Shown: positions 24,617 through 34,300 of the stretch, in pieces
How positions within the stretch are numbered: position 1 is the stretch's first letter
How the letters are laid out: the number at the start of each line of letters is the position of its first letter
Source: DATEPR01 sp036502345
GTDB taxonomy: Bacteria > Actinomycetota > Actinomycetes > Mycobacteriales > Pseudonocardiaceae
Direction: 5' to 3'
Length of the DNA stretch: 64,000 nucleotides
NCBI GenBank assembly: GCA_036502345.1
Contig: DASXYT010000242.1
Location: forward strand, 31,154-95,153
Notes under the pieces: model-generated
The model's input: the letters and a program-made list of their open reading frames with translations, nothing else
Databases searched by the model: none
Told to the model about the DNA's origin: nothing
Program-made: the position numbers and the translations under genes

Positions 24617-25870
24617 CTACCGGCTGATCTCGGGTGCCGGGACGGTGCTGTTGACGTCGTCCTCGATCTCTTCGGTGTCGGCCACCGACTTCACGACGTC
24701 GGGCTGGGGAACGCGCCCCACGAGCACCGAGGCCGCGCACAGCACCGCGGTAGCGGCCATGATCAGGTACATGGCCTGGAAGCCGATCACGGTGATGAGT
24801 GCGGCGCCCAGGGCGATGGACACCGACTGGGCGGTGCCGGTCACGCTGCCGACCGCCGCGTTGGCGCGGCCCTGCATGCGGGACGGGGTGTACAGGTGGA
24901 ACGCGGTGCCCAGGGCGAGCAGCACGAACGGCAGGCCGACCCCGAAGCAGATGACACCGACCAGGAACAGCGGCACCACCCCGACCAGGCACAGCAGCAG
25001 GCCGACGGCGATCAGTGTGTAGCCGACCGCGGTGGCCTTGGTCTCGCCCAACCGTTTCACCGCGATGCCCGCGATCAGTCCACCGAGGACGGAGCCACCG
25101 CCCTGGAAGGACGTGATCACGCCGAGGAACGCGGCCCGCTCACCCATGCCCTGGTTGGCCGCGAAGATGGCGGTCTCCAGCAGGCCGACGACCGCCATGA
25201 AGGCCAGCGTCGTGAGCGAGAGGCGGAGCAGCAGCGGCGATGTGCGGACGAAGCGGAATCCGGCGGCGATGGACGTACGGAACGGTTCCCCGGCCGGCTC
25301 CGGCTCGGACTCCTCGACGTGCACGGAGGCCATCAGGGCCGCGGCCACCAGGAAGGTCACCGTGCCCAGCCAGGCCAGCGCGGCCCCGCCGAAGGCGACG
25401 TACACGCCTGCGCCGACCGCCGGTGAGACGATGCGCACGCCCTGGCCGACGGCCAGGATCAGGGAGCGTGCCGGCGCGGCGTCCTCGGAGGGCAGCACGT
25501 CCTTCAACAGCGCAGGCGGTGCCGGGCACGCCGACATCAGCCCGTAGCCGAAGGTGACCACGTAGACGATCCACACCTGGCCCGCGCTGTGCACGGTGAG
25601 CAGCGCGAGGAACAGGGCTGCCATGCCCAGGTCCATGCCGATCATCAGGCGCTTCCTGCTGACCCGGTCGACCAGGTGGCCCAGCAGCGGCCCGAACAGC
25701 CCGGGCACCGAGATGGCGAAGAACACGATGCCGGCCGCCGAGTTCGAACCGGTCAGGTCCTTGACCCAGATCGCGAGCGAGAGGTAGACGGCGGTCTCAC
25801 CGAAGTTCAGCACCGCGCCGCTGACGAACAGCCTGCGGAATCGCTGGTTGGTACGCAATAGCGTCCACAT
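24617..25870 (-). CDS. MFS transporter, probable product exporter
   Basis: A 417-residue integral membrane protein with about 12 hydrophobic segments, a short charged N-terminus (MWTLLRTNQRFRRLF) and a loop DRVSRKRLM between helices 2 and 3 that fits the conserved MFS loop signature. It resembles the drug/siderophore exporter branch of the superfamily. The ATG follows AAGGGA with a 7-base spacer. It lies 48 bp after the MbtH-like gene and only 17 bp before the thioesterase start, so it is co-transcribed with the biosynthetic genes. Its role is most likely export of, and perhaps self-protection against, the cluster product. The substrate cannot be deduced. Confidence 0.93.
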   Translation of the reverse strand: MWTLLRTNQRFRRLFVSGAVLNFGETAVYLSLAIWVKDLTGSNSAAGIVFFAISVPGLFGPLLGHLVDRVSRKRLMIGMDLGMAALFLALLTVHSAGQVWIVYVVTFGYGLMSACPAPPALLKDVLPSEDAAPARSLILAVGQGVRIVSPAVGAGVYVAFGGAALAWLGTVTFLVAAALMASVHVEESEPEPAGEPFRTSIAAGFRFVRTSPLLLRLSLTTLAFMAVVGLLETAIFAANQGMGERAAFLGVITSFQGGGSVLGGLIAGIAVKRLGETKATAVGYTLIAVGLLLCLVGVVPLFLVGVICFGVGLPFVLLALGTAFHLYTPSRMQGRANAAVGSVTGTAQSVSIALGAALITVIGFQAMYLIMAATAVLCAASVLVGRVPQPDVVKSVADTEEIEDDVNSTVPAPEISR

Positions 25871-25918
25871 GAGATTTCCCTTCGCGCCACGGGCGTGCGG
25901 CGGACTGCTGGATGGTGG

Positions 25919-26134
25919 TCAGTGCTCGCCCATGGCCATGCGCAGGCTGCGGGGCCGCATGTCCCGCCAGGTACGGCCGATGTACGCCAGGCACGTCGCG
26001 CGGGTGCCGGCGACGCCGATGGCACGCCACCCCGCCGGGACGGTGCGTCCCATGGCCCAGACGGAGTACTGCTCCTCGTCGTTGACGACCACGTCGTACT
26101 GGTCGGACTCGGCGTTGATCGACAGCTCGTTCAT
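25919..26134 (-). CDS. MbtH-like protein (copy 1)
   Basis: A 71-residue protein with the full MbtH signature: NDEEQYSVW, PAGWR, a central TCLAYIG, and WRDMRPRSLR, including the invariant tryptophans. MbtH-like proteins bind adenylation domains and are needed for solubility or activity of many of them. The ATG is nine bases after AAGGGA. It is placed immediately after NRPS-C, a common position. A second copy on the other strand at 62957 shares the same motifs but differs clearly elsewhere, so the two are paralogues and not a recent duplication. Confidence 0.96.
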   Translation of the reverse strand: MNELSINAESDQYDVVVNDEEQYSVWAMGRTVPAGWRAIGVAGTRATCLAYIGRTWRDMRPRSLRMAMGEH

Positions 26135-26193
26135 GGCCGTTTTCCCTTTCGATTGTTCGAATGTGACGATCTGTGGTGCCGGCACCGCCAAGA

Positions 26194-29100
26194 TCAGCCG
26201 GTGGTGTGGCTGAGTGCGTCCTCGTGCTCCCGCACTATCGCGGTGACGAGCCCACGCAGGGTCGGCTCGGCCATGAAGTCGGCCAGGTCCACCGCGACGC
26301 CGAACGTCTCGTCCACGCGGGCGAGCAACTTCAGTGCCTTGATGGAGTGGCCGCCGAGGGCGACGAAGTTGTCGTCCGGCCGGGCCACCGCCATGCCGAG
26401 CGATTCGCACCAGAGCCCGGTGACGGCCTCGGCCATGGGGTCGGCAGGCTCGTCGGGGAGTGTGTCGGCGGCATTGTCGACAGCGCTGTCGCTTCGCCGG
26501 GGGAGTTCCTGCGGCAGTCCGGCGAGCAGTTCGGCGCGGTCCACCTTCCCGTTCGCGTTGAGCGGGAACCGATCGGTGCGGATGATGGCGGGAATCATGT
26601 AGTGCGGCAGCCGCTCGCGCAGGTCCTCGGCGAGCCTGGCACTGTCGGCCAGGTCCTCGCCGCCCGTGACGCAGGCCAGCAGTTCGACACTGTCCGGCGT
26701 GGCGCGGGAGAAGACCACCGCGTCGGTGACACCCGGCAGCAGCCGCAGCGCGTGCTCGATCTCGCCGAGTTCCACCCGGAAGCCGCGGACCTTCACCTGG
26801 TCGTCGGTGCGGCCGACGAACAGGAAGGACCCGTCGAGCAGCGGTCGGACCCGGTCCCCCGTGCGGTACAGGCGGCCACCGGCCACCTGGCCGAACGGGT
26901 CGGGGACGAAGGAGGCCGCGGTCAGCTCGGGGTTGCCGTGGTAGCCCAGCGCCAGCCCCGCTCCGCCGACGTACAGTTCGCCCTCGGCACCGGGCCGCAC
27001 CGGCTCGCCGTCCGGCCCGAGCGCGTAGGCGGTCGATCCGGACACCGGCCTGCCGATCGGCAGCGGGCCGGGATCGAGAGCCGAGCGGGTCACCCGCTGC
27101 AACGTGCTCACGGTGGTGTTCTCCGTGGGGCCGTAGACGTTCACGACCCGGGCGGGCGGCTGGTGGGCCAGCAGTCGGGCCAGACGCTGCTCATCGGCCT
27201 TCTCCCCGCCGAAGATCGCCAGCCGCACCCCGCGCAGCGCTTCGGGGGCGAAGTCGATCACCGTGTGGAGCAGCGCCGTGGGCAGGCCGAGCACGCTGAT
27301 CCGCTGCTGGTCGAGGAACGCACGCAGCCGGGCCGGCGACAGGACGTCGGACTTGTCGCCGATCACCAGGACGGCGCCTGCGCCGAGCGAACCCCAGATC
27401 TCCAGGATGGCCGCGTCGAACGCCGGGTTGCACAGGTGCGACACGCGGTCGTCGGAGCGGTAGGCGATGCCGTCGGCGTCGGGCACGAGCCTGCTGATCC
27501 CCCGGTGCGGCACGACGACGGTCTTGGGCCGCCCGGTGGAGCCGGAGGTGGACATCAGGTAGGCGGCGTCCTCGCCGATGACCCGCACGGGCACCTCGGG
27601 GTCGACCGGGACGCGCCCGCCGTCGAGCAGGTCCGACAGCGTGAGCACGTTCAGTTCGAACGGCAGCGACGGAGGCGTTCCGGTGACCAGTGCAGCGTCG
27701 GCCACCCCACGGACCGCCGCGTGGATGCGCTCGGCAGGCTGGTCGGGATCCAGCGGCAGGTAGGCGCAGCCGGCGTAGAAGATGCCGAGATAGGCGCTGA
27801 TCGCGTCGATCCCGCGTGGCATCGGCACGGCGACCACGTCGCCTCGGCGCAGGCCTGCCGCGCGCAGGCCCGCCGCGATGGCGCAGGCCCGCTCGTCGAG
27901 TTGCCGGTAGCTGAGTTCGACGTCCCGGTGCCGAACGGCCGGGGCGTCCGGCCGCTGCGCGACCCGTAGCCGGATCAGCTCCGGCAGCGGACGCCAGGCA
28001 CCGGCGGTGACCGGGGACTCGGCACGGCGGGCCGCGGTGTGCGGGCGGCCGGGCACCCGCAGGGGTGCGTCCGGTCGGGCGAACGCCGCACGCGCCGCGG
28101 CCAGCAGGCCGCCGTGCACGTCCGCCGCCTTCTCCTCGGAGAACAGCGCGCCGAGGTACTCGAACTCGGTGATCGTGCGGTGCGCCTGGCGGGTCACCGA
28201 CCAGAGCAGTTCGTACTTGGACGTGCCCGTCGGCAGCAGTTCACGGGCGGCCTCCTGCGTGTCGAGCCGCAGTACGCGGTCCGAGGCGTCCAGGTAGGTG
28301 AGGCCTGCCTGCACCAGCGGCGCGCGGGCCGGATCACCGCCGGGGCCGAGGTCCTCGACGATCGTCTGGTACGGCACGCCGCGGTGGGCCAGCGCCTCGG
28401 CGGTCGCGCGCCGTACCTGGCGGGCCAGGTCCCGCGCGGTGCTCCCGTCCGGCACCACCAGCCGGAGCGGCACCGGGTCGACGAACATCCCGATCTCGTC
28501 GCGCCGCTCCGCCGTCCGCGACGAGACGGCGATGCCGAGCACCATGTCGCGTTGACCGGTCTGCGCGACGAGGCCTGCCGCGTAGGCGACGATCCAGGCC
28601 ATGAACGGGGACAGCCGCTCCTGGGTGGCCAGGCCCCGCATGTCGGCCAGCATGTCCTCGGTGCAGACGAGGGTGTGCACGTCGCCGACGCTGTCCAGCA
28701 CGGCGGGCCGTGGGAAGTCGTGCGGCAGCGCGATACCGCGGGGGCAGCCCGCCAGGACACGCCGCCAGTAGGCGCGGGCCTGCTCGTGGTCGACCAGCCG
28801 GGTGGCCGCCACGGGCAGCGCCTCGGTCGTCGGCACCTCGGCGCCCGCATACCGGCGGCCCAGTTCGTCCTCCAGGATGGCGAGCGACGCGCCGTCACAC
28901 ACCAGGTGGTGCACGGTGAGCAGCAGCAGATCGCCCTCGTCGCCCCGGTCGACGGCCAGCGCACGCAACAGCGGCGGCTGCGCCAGGTCGAACGGCTGGC
29001 GGGCGTGCTGGTCGATCAGCTCCCGCACGTCGGCCATGGGCAGCCCGCGGGCGTCCAGCCAGCGGCACGACACACTCGCCGTCGTCGCCGTGACCGCCCG

Positions 29101-29547
29101 ACCGGGCAGTTCGAAGCCCCGCCGCAGGCCGTCGTGCCGGGCGACGACGGCGTCCAGCGCGCTCCGCAGCCGCGGCACGTCGATACGGCCGGGGAACCGG
29201 TAGAGCGCCGCGATGTGGTACTGCGGCGAGCCGGGGTGCAGCCGCTCGGCGAACCACAGCCGCTCCTCCGCCGGGCTGAGCGGGCGTTCTTCCCGATCCG
29301 GCCTCGGATCGGTGAGGAACGCCATGAGCTGGCCGAACTCGGGGTACTGGTACAGCACGTCGAGTTCGAGTTCGGTCGCGGTGATCGAGCGCAGGCTGAT
29401 CGCGGTCTCCACGGCCAGCGCCGAGTCACCGCCTTCGAGGAAGAAGTCGTCGGCCGCGTCGACGTCGTCGACACCCAGGACTGCGCACCAGAGCCCGGCG
29501 ACCGCCTCGTGCAGGCCGTCGGCAGCGCTGTCGCGGTACTCACTCAT
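26194..29547 (-). CDS. NRPS-C: PCP-C-A-PCP
   Basis: A 1117-residue NRPS with an unusual order. It begins directly with a carrier domain (EGGDSAL, Ser near residue 39) that has no A domain before it. A condensation domain follows (HHLVCDG near 213), then an adenylation domain (STSGSTGRPK near 660, K in LNANGKVDR) and a terminal PCP (LGGHSIK, Ser near 1065). There is no thioesterase. My reading of the A-domain pocket (positions 235-517 of the PheA numbering) is DALGAFVTVK, which I cannot match to a known substrate. The ATG overlaps the carbamoyltransferase stop by 8 bp and follows AGGAGA. The first PCP must be loaded in trans; the co-transcribed synthetase-like ligase at 22610-23782 is the best candidate. 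The product would be a dipeptidyl thioester passed to another NRPS or PKS protein. Confidence 0.93.
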   Translation of the reverse strand: MSEYRDSAADGLHEAVAGLWCAVLGVDDVDAADDFFLEGGDSALAVETAISLRSITATELELDVLYQYPEFGQLMAFLTDPRPDREERPLSPAEERLWFAERLHPGSPQYHIAALYRFPGRIDVPRLRSALDAVVARHDGLRRGFELPGRAVTATTASVSCRWLDARGLPMADVRELIDQHARQPFDLAQPPLLRALAVDRGDEGDLLLLTVHHLVCDGASLAILEDELGRRYAGAEVPTTEALPVAATRLVDHEQARAYWRRVLAGCPRGIALPHDFPRPAVLDSVGDVHTLVCTEDMLADMRGLATQERLSPFMAWIVAYAAGLVAQTGQRDMVLGIAVSSRTAERRDEIGMFVDPVPLRLVVPDGSTARDLARQVRRATAEALAHRGVPYQTIVEDLGPGGDPARAPLVQAGLTYLDASDRVLRLDTQEAARELLPTGTSKYELLWSVTRQAHRTITEFEYLGALFSEEKAADVHGGLLAAARAAFARPDAPLRVPGRPHTAARRAESPVTAGAWRPLPELIRLRVAQRPDAPAVRHRDVELSYRQLDERACAIAAGLRAAGLRRGDVVAVPMPRGIDAISAYLGIFYAGCAYLPLDPDQPAERIHAAVRGVADAALVTGTPPSLPFELNVLTLSDLLDGGRVPVDPEVPVRVIGEDAAYLMSTSGSTGRPKTVVVPHRGISRLVPDADGIAYRSDDRVSHLCNPAFDAAILEIWGSLGAGAVLVIGDKSDVLSPARLRAFLDQQRISVLGLPTALLHTVIDFAPEALRGVRLAIFGGEKADEQRLARLLAHQPPARVVNVYGPTENTTVSTLQRVTRSALDPGPLPIGRPVSGSTAYALGPDGEPVRPGAEGELYVGGAGLALGYHGNPELTAASFVPDPFGQVAGGRLYRTGDRVRPLLDGSFLFVGRTDDQVKVRGFRVELGEIEHALRLLPGVTDAVVFSRATPDSVELLACVTGGEDLADSARLAEDLRERLPHYMIPAIIRTDRFPLNANGKVDRAELLAGLPQELPRRSDSAVDNAADTLPDEPADPMAEAVTGLWCESLGMAVARPDDNFVALGGHSIKALKLLARVDETFGVAVDLADFMAEPTLRGLVTAIVREHEDALSHTTG

Positions 29548-31330
29548 CGGACTCTCCTGCCCCGGCCGCTGCCGACGTGTCGCGCACGACCAGCCAGTCG
29601 CCGATGGCCAGGGCGTCGATGGTGGAACGGGCGTAGGTGGCGACGGCCTCCAGCGGCGTGCGCACGATCGGCTGGCCGCGCAGGTTGAAGGAGGTGTTGA
29701 GGATCACCGGGGTGCCGTGGTCGTCGCCGAACCGCTGGATCAGCGCGTGGAAGCGGGGTGCGGAGTCCCGGTAGACGACCTGGACCCTGGCCGAGCCGTC
29801 CACGTGGGTGACCGCCGGCAGGTTGGCCCGGTGCGCCTCGCGCACCTGGGTCACGAACAGCATGTGCCGGTACATGTCCTCGTGGCCGGGCTCGATCTCG
29901 AAGTACTCCCCCGCCCGCTCGACCGGCACCGCGGGTGCGAACGGCCGGAACTCCTCGCGCTGCTTGACCACCGTGTTCAGGTGTGCGCGCATGTCCGGTC
30001 CGGTGGCGTCGGCCAGGATGCTGCGGTTGCCGAGGGCTCGCGGGCCGAACTCCATCCGGCCCTGGTACCAGGCGACCACCGAACCCGCGCCGATCAGGTC
30101 GGACACCTGGCGCAGCAGCGACTCCTCCGGCAGGTGCAGCACCTTGTGCCCGGACCCCAGGGTGCCCAGGGCCGCCTCGATGTCGGAGTCGCCGAACTCC
30201 TCGCCCCAGTAGGGCATGCCCATCGGCCGCGGCTGGGCCGGCACGTGCTCGCGCAGCACGTGCAGTGCCGCACCGAGCGCGGTTCCGTCGTCGCCGGAGG
30301 CCGGCTGGACGAACACCCGGTCGAACAGGCCGCTGCGGGCGATCAGGCCGTTGGCGGTGCAGTTGAGCGCGACACCGCCCGCCATGCACAGATTGCGCGG
30401 GATGTCACCGTCGCCCACGCCCTCGCTCAGCACGAACAGCAGACCGTCCTCGACGGCCCGCTGCACGACGGACGCGATGTCCATGTGCCGCTGGGTGACC
30501 GGTGCGTCGGGGTGGCGTGCCGGTCCGAAGATCTCCTCGAGGCGGCGGATCGCGCCGCTGTGGGTCTCCCGCTCCTCCGGCGTCTTGTCGTGTGCCAGCA
30601 GCGGCACGGCGAGCCTGCCGCCCGGCCTGCGCAGGACCAGCGTGGCGTCCGGGAAAGCGTCGGGATCGCCGTAGGGCGCCAGGCCCATCACCTTGTACTC
30701 GTCCATGCCGGGCAGGAAGCCGAGGTACTGGGTGACGACGCTGTACAGGATGCCCAGCGAGCTGGAGATCGGATAGGTACGCAGGGTCTCCAGCTTGCCG
30801 CCGCGGCCCAGGAACAGCGACGTCGACTCCGACTCGCCCATCCCGTCGACCACCAGCGTCACCGCGTCGCTCATGCCACTGAGGTGGTAGCTGCTGGCCG
30901 CATGCGCCAGGTGGTGCGGCACGCGCACGAGCTTGCGTTCCCAGTCCTGGTCCGGGTAGTGCGCCCGCAGCACGTCGAGCTGGACCTGCTCGCTGTACAC
31001 GTTCCGGTACCAGCGCCGCAGGTAGTCGTCCAGTTCGAAGGTGGGCGACGGCTGGTAGCGGAAGCCGTGGGCGACGAAGTCCACGTCGTCCAGCGTCACG
31101 CCTGCCATGCGCAGGCACGCGGCGATCGCGTCGACGGGGAACGCGCCGGTGCCCTTCTCGCCGTCGTGGCGTTCCTGCGCGGAAGCCGCGATGACACCGT
31201 TCTCGTCGACCAGTGCCGCCGCCGAGTCGAGGCCCTGCACCAGGCGCTGTTCACGCCAGTCGAGGCCGGGCATCATCTGCTGCTTGAGCGCGGTGGCCCG
31301 GTCGAGCCCGCTGATTCCGAGGACCAGCAC
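29540..31330 (-). CDS. carbamoyltransferase (NodU/CmcH/TobZ family)
   Basis: A 596-residue O-carbamoyltransferase. It shows the metal-binding HHLAHAASSY motif (about 133), the VDGMGE loop, the MAGGVALNC segment (about 330) and the FGPRALGNRSIL and PVILNTSFN segments of the C-terminal half. The family first forms carbamoyl-adenylate from carbamoyl phosphate and ATP, then carbamoylates a hydroxyl group. The likely start is the GTG at 31330, six bases after AGGAG and one base after the stop of NRPS-B; an in-frame ATG at 31375 would overlap that gene by 44 bp and lacks a better ribosome site. Being inserted between NRPS genes, it should act on the peptide product or a hydroxylated residue (threonine side chains are available). 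No sugar genes are present to offer a sugar hydroxyl. Confidence 0.94.
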   Translation of the reverse strand: MLVLGISGLDRATALKQQMMPGLDWREQRLVQGLDSAAALVDENGVIAASAQERHDGEKGTGAFPVDAIAACLRMAGVTLDDVDFVAHGFRYQPSPTFELDDYLRRWYRNVYSEQVQLDVLRAHYPDQDWERKLVRVPHHLAHAASSYHLSGMSDAVTLVVDGMGESESTSLFLGRGGKLETLRTYPISSSLGILYSVVTQYLGFLPGMDEYKVMGLAPYGDPDAFPDATLVLRRPGGRLAVPLLAHDKTPEERETHSGAIRRLEEIFGPARHPDAPVTQRHMDIASVVQRAVEDGLLFVLSEGVGDGDIPRNLCMAGGVALNCTANGLIARSGLFDRVFVQPASGDDGTALGAALHVLREHVPAQPRPMGMPYWGEEFGDSDIEAALGTLGSGHKVLHLPEESLLRQVSDLIGAGSVVAWYQGRMEFGPRALGNRSILADATGPDMRAHLNTVVKQREEFRPFAPAVPVERAGEYFEIEPGHEDMYRHMLFVTQVREAHRANLPAVTHVDGSARVQVVYRDSAPRFHALIQRFGDDHGTPVILNTSFNLRGQPIVRTPLEAVATYARSTIDALAIGDWLVVRDTSAAAGAGESDE

Positions 31331-31331
31331 G

Positions 31332-34300
31332 TCAATCTCCTGTCTGTGCGATGGAGCCGAGGAGGGCGTCGGCAACGGCCTTCACCCAGGGGCGGCGCAG
31401 AAGCTGGAAGTGATCACCGTCGGCGTGCGAGACCGTGAGCGTCGCGGTCAGGTCGCGCCACGCGGCGGCCATGGCCCGTTCGGCCGTCGGGTCGTCACGT
31501 TCGCCTCTGGCGAGGATGAGTTCGGCCGGGCCCGCGAACATCGCAGGCCGGTGTGCCGCCAGGCCGATGAACATGTCGCGCCAGAAGGCCATCAGCGCTG
31601 CGGCGGTCGGGCCGTCGAGTTCGGCGACGGCCGCCGGATCGACGGCGAGGGTGGCGAACAGCCGGCCCGCGTCGGCGGACCCCAGCAACGGTGCCGGCCC
31701 GTGTTCTGCGACCTCGCGGCGGAGCGCGTCGAGCACGGCGATGTCCCGCCGGTACTCCGCCGTCTCGTCGGCCGGCAGCGGATCGGAGTCCACCAGTACG
31801 AGGCGGTGGACGTGGTTGCCCCGGTCGGTCAGCGTGCGGGCGAGTTCGTGGGCGAGCACGCCGCCCGCTGACCAACCCGCGATCACCGGAGAACGGCCGT
31901 CGAGGACGGGAACCAGTTCGTCGGCGTAGCGCCGGGCCAGGCCGCCGATGTCGGTCGCGCCGGTGTCCGACCCGCCGATGGCGCCCTGGACACCGAACAC
32001 CTCGAAGTCGGCCCGCACCTCGCCGAGCAGGTCGAGGTAGCTGAACAGCATGCCGCCGATGGGATGGACGAGGACGAGTGGCCGGGCACCCCGCGTGCCG
32101 CCCAGCGGCACGACACTGCGGCTGTCGACCGACCGTTGCCGGCCCGACAGTGCTTCCAGGCGCACGGCCTGTTCGGCGACCGTCGGCGCGGTGTACAGGT
32201 GGGCGAGGGGGATCTCCGTCCCGAACTCCCGGCTCAGGTCCATCGTGAGCCGGACGGCGAGCAGCGAGTGCCCGCCCAGGGCGAAGAAGTCGTCGTGCAC
32301 ACCCACCTCGGCGACACCGAGCACCGCCTGCCACGCCGCGGCGATCCGCTGCTCCGTCGTTGTCCGGGGGGCCACCAGGTCCCGGTCGGACAGTCCGGCC
32401 GCCAGGTCCGCCGGCACGGTCAGCGCGGCGCGGTCGAGCTTGCCGCCGACCGTGGTGGGCAGTGCGTCGACCGTGGTCAGCACCGTCGGGATCGCGGCGG
32501 CCGGCAGCCTGCCGGCCAGGTGAGCGCCGATCCCGTCCCGGTCCAGGGCGGCGCCCTGTGCCAGGACCAGATGGCCGACCAGGTGCAGCCGCTGGTCCGT
32601 GCCGAGCCGGTGAGCGCTGACCGCCGCCGCGACCACCGACGGGTGGCTGCGCAGCGCCGCTTCGACCTCCTCCGGTTCGACGCGCTGCCCCTGGATCTTG
32701 ACCTGGTGGTCGTTGCGGCCCAGGAACTCGATCTGCCCGTCCTCGGTGTACCGGCCGAGATCGCCCGTCCGGTACAACCTGCTACCCGGTTCACCCCACG
32801 GGTCCGGCACGAACACCGCGGCCGTGGCATCCGGCCTGCGCACATAACCACGGCCGACACCGGGACCACCGATCACGATCTCGCCGACCGCTCCCGGCGG
32901 CACCAGGCACAGGCCGTCGTCCACCAGGTACACCCGGGCGTTCGCGTTCGGCCTGCCGATCACCGGGGACGCATGGGCACTCATGTCCGCGAACGTCGCG
33001 TCCACCGTCGCCTCGGCCGGCCCGTAGTTGTTGTGCGCCACCACGCCAGGGCGGCACCGCAGCGCGTCCCACAGGTCGGGTGGGCACGCCTCGCCGCCGG
33101 ACACGATCAGCCGAGGCGGATACGGGGCGTCCAGCAGCCCTGCCGCCACCATCAGCTGGACCTGTGACGTCGTGACGTCGATGAGGTCCACCGAGCGCTC
33201 CGGATCCTGGGCCAGTTCGACCAGCTGACGCGGATCGCGCCCTTCGACGCCGGTGAGCACCAGCAACCGGTGACCGTCCAACAGCGACAGCATCTGCACC
33301 AGGAAGAAGTCGGAGATGAACGCCGACGACCCGGTCAGGACCCTTGCGTGCGCACCGATCCCGGCGGCCCGCATCCTGGGCAGCAGCAGCGCTTCGGTGT
33401 AGTTCGCCAGGTTGCCGTGTTCGACCATCACGCCCTTGGGCCGCCCGGTCGAACCCGACGTGAACATCACGTACGCCAGGTCGTGCGCGCCCACCCTGGG
33501 CAGGGCCACGTCCGGCACCCCTCCCCCGTCGGCCGGCGACAGCGTCGGCCACGAGCCGGGCACATCCGACCACGACACCACCACGCTGGGCATCGCGTCG
33601 TCCGCCATCATCGCCAGCCGAGCAGGCGGCAGGTCCGGGTCCAACGGCAGGAAGGCACCACCGGCCTGCCACACCGCCCACACCGCCACGATCGCGTCGA
33701 CACCAGGCCGCAGATGCAGACCGACCAGGTCACCACGCCGCACACCGGCCGCGACCAGCCGCCGGGCCAACGCATCCGCGCGGATGTTCAACTCCGCGAA
33801 GGTCATCGACTCGTCGCCCGCATCGACCGCGACGGCATCCGGCCAGCAGGCCGATCGCTCCCGCAGCAACTCGTGCACCGGCCGGTCGGACACGGGCACC
33901 GAGGCGTCGCCGGTCCAGGCCGACACCAGCTCCTGTTCCCGTTGGTTGGCACGGAGCAGTTCGGCAACGGCGACCGTCGGCGACCCGTCCACCGTGTGCA
34001 GCAGGTCGGTGAACGACGCCACCATGGCCTCGGCCGCGCCTGCCGCGAACAGATCGGTGGCGAAGTCCAGCGTCAGGTGCAGCCCGTCCGCCGTGCGTGT
34101 CGTGCTCAGCGACAGGTCGAAATGGTTGCCGCCGCCCTGCGACGGCAGACTGCGCACGGTCAGGCCGGCCGGCGCGTCGTTGGCCAGGCGGTCGGCCTGG
34201 CGCGTACCGGCCGTGAAGGAGAACATCGTGCTGAACAACGGATTCGCACCGTCACCACGATCCGGCGCGACAGCCCGGACCACATGCTCGAACGGAGCTT

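Noticed and set aside
31375..31377. ATG at 31375 as start of the carbamoyltransferase
   Set aside because: It would overlap the NRPS thioesterase by 44 bp without a ribosome site, while the GTG at 31330 has AGGAG at good spacing and the protein is complete from there.
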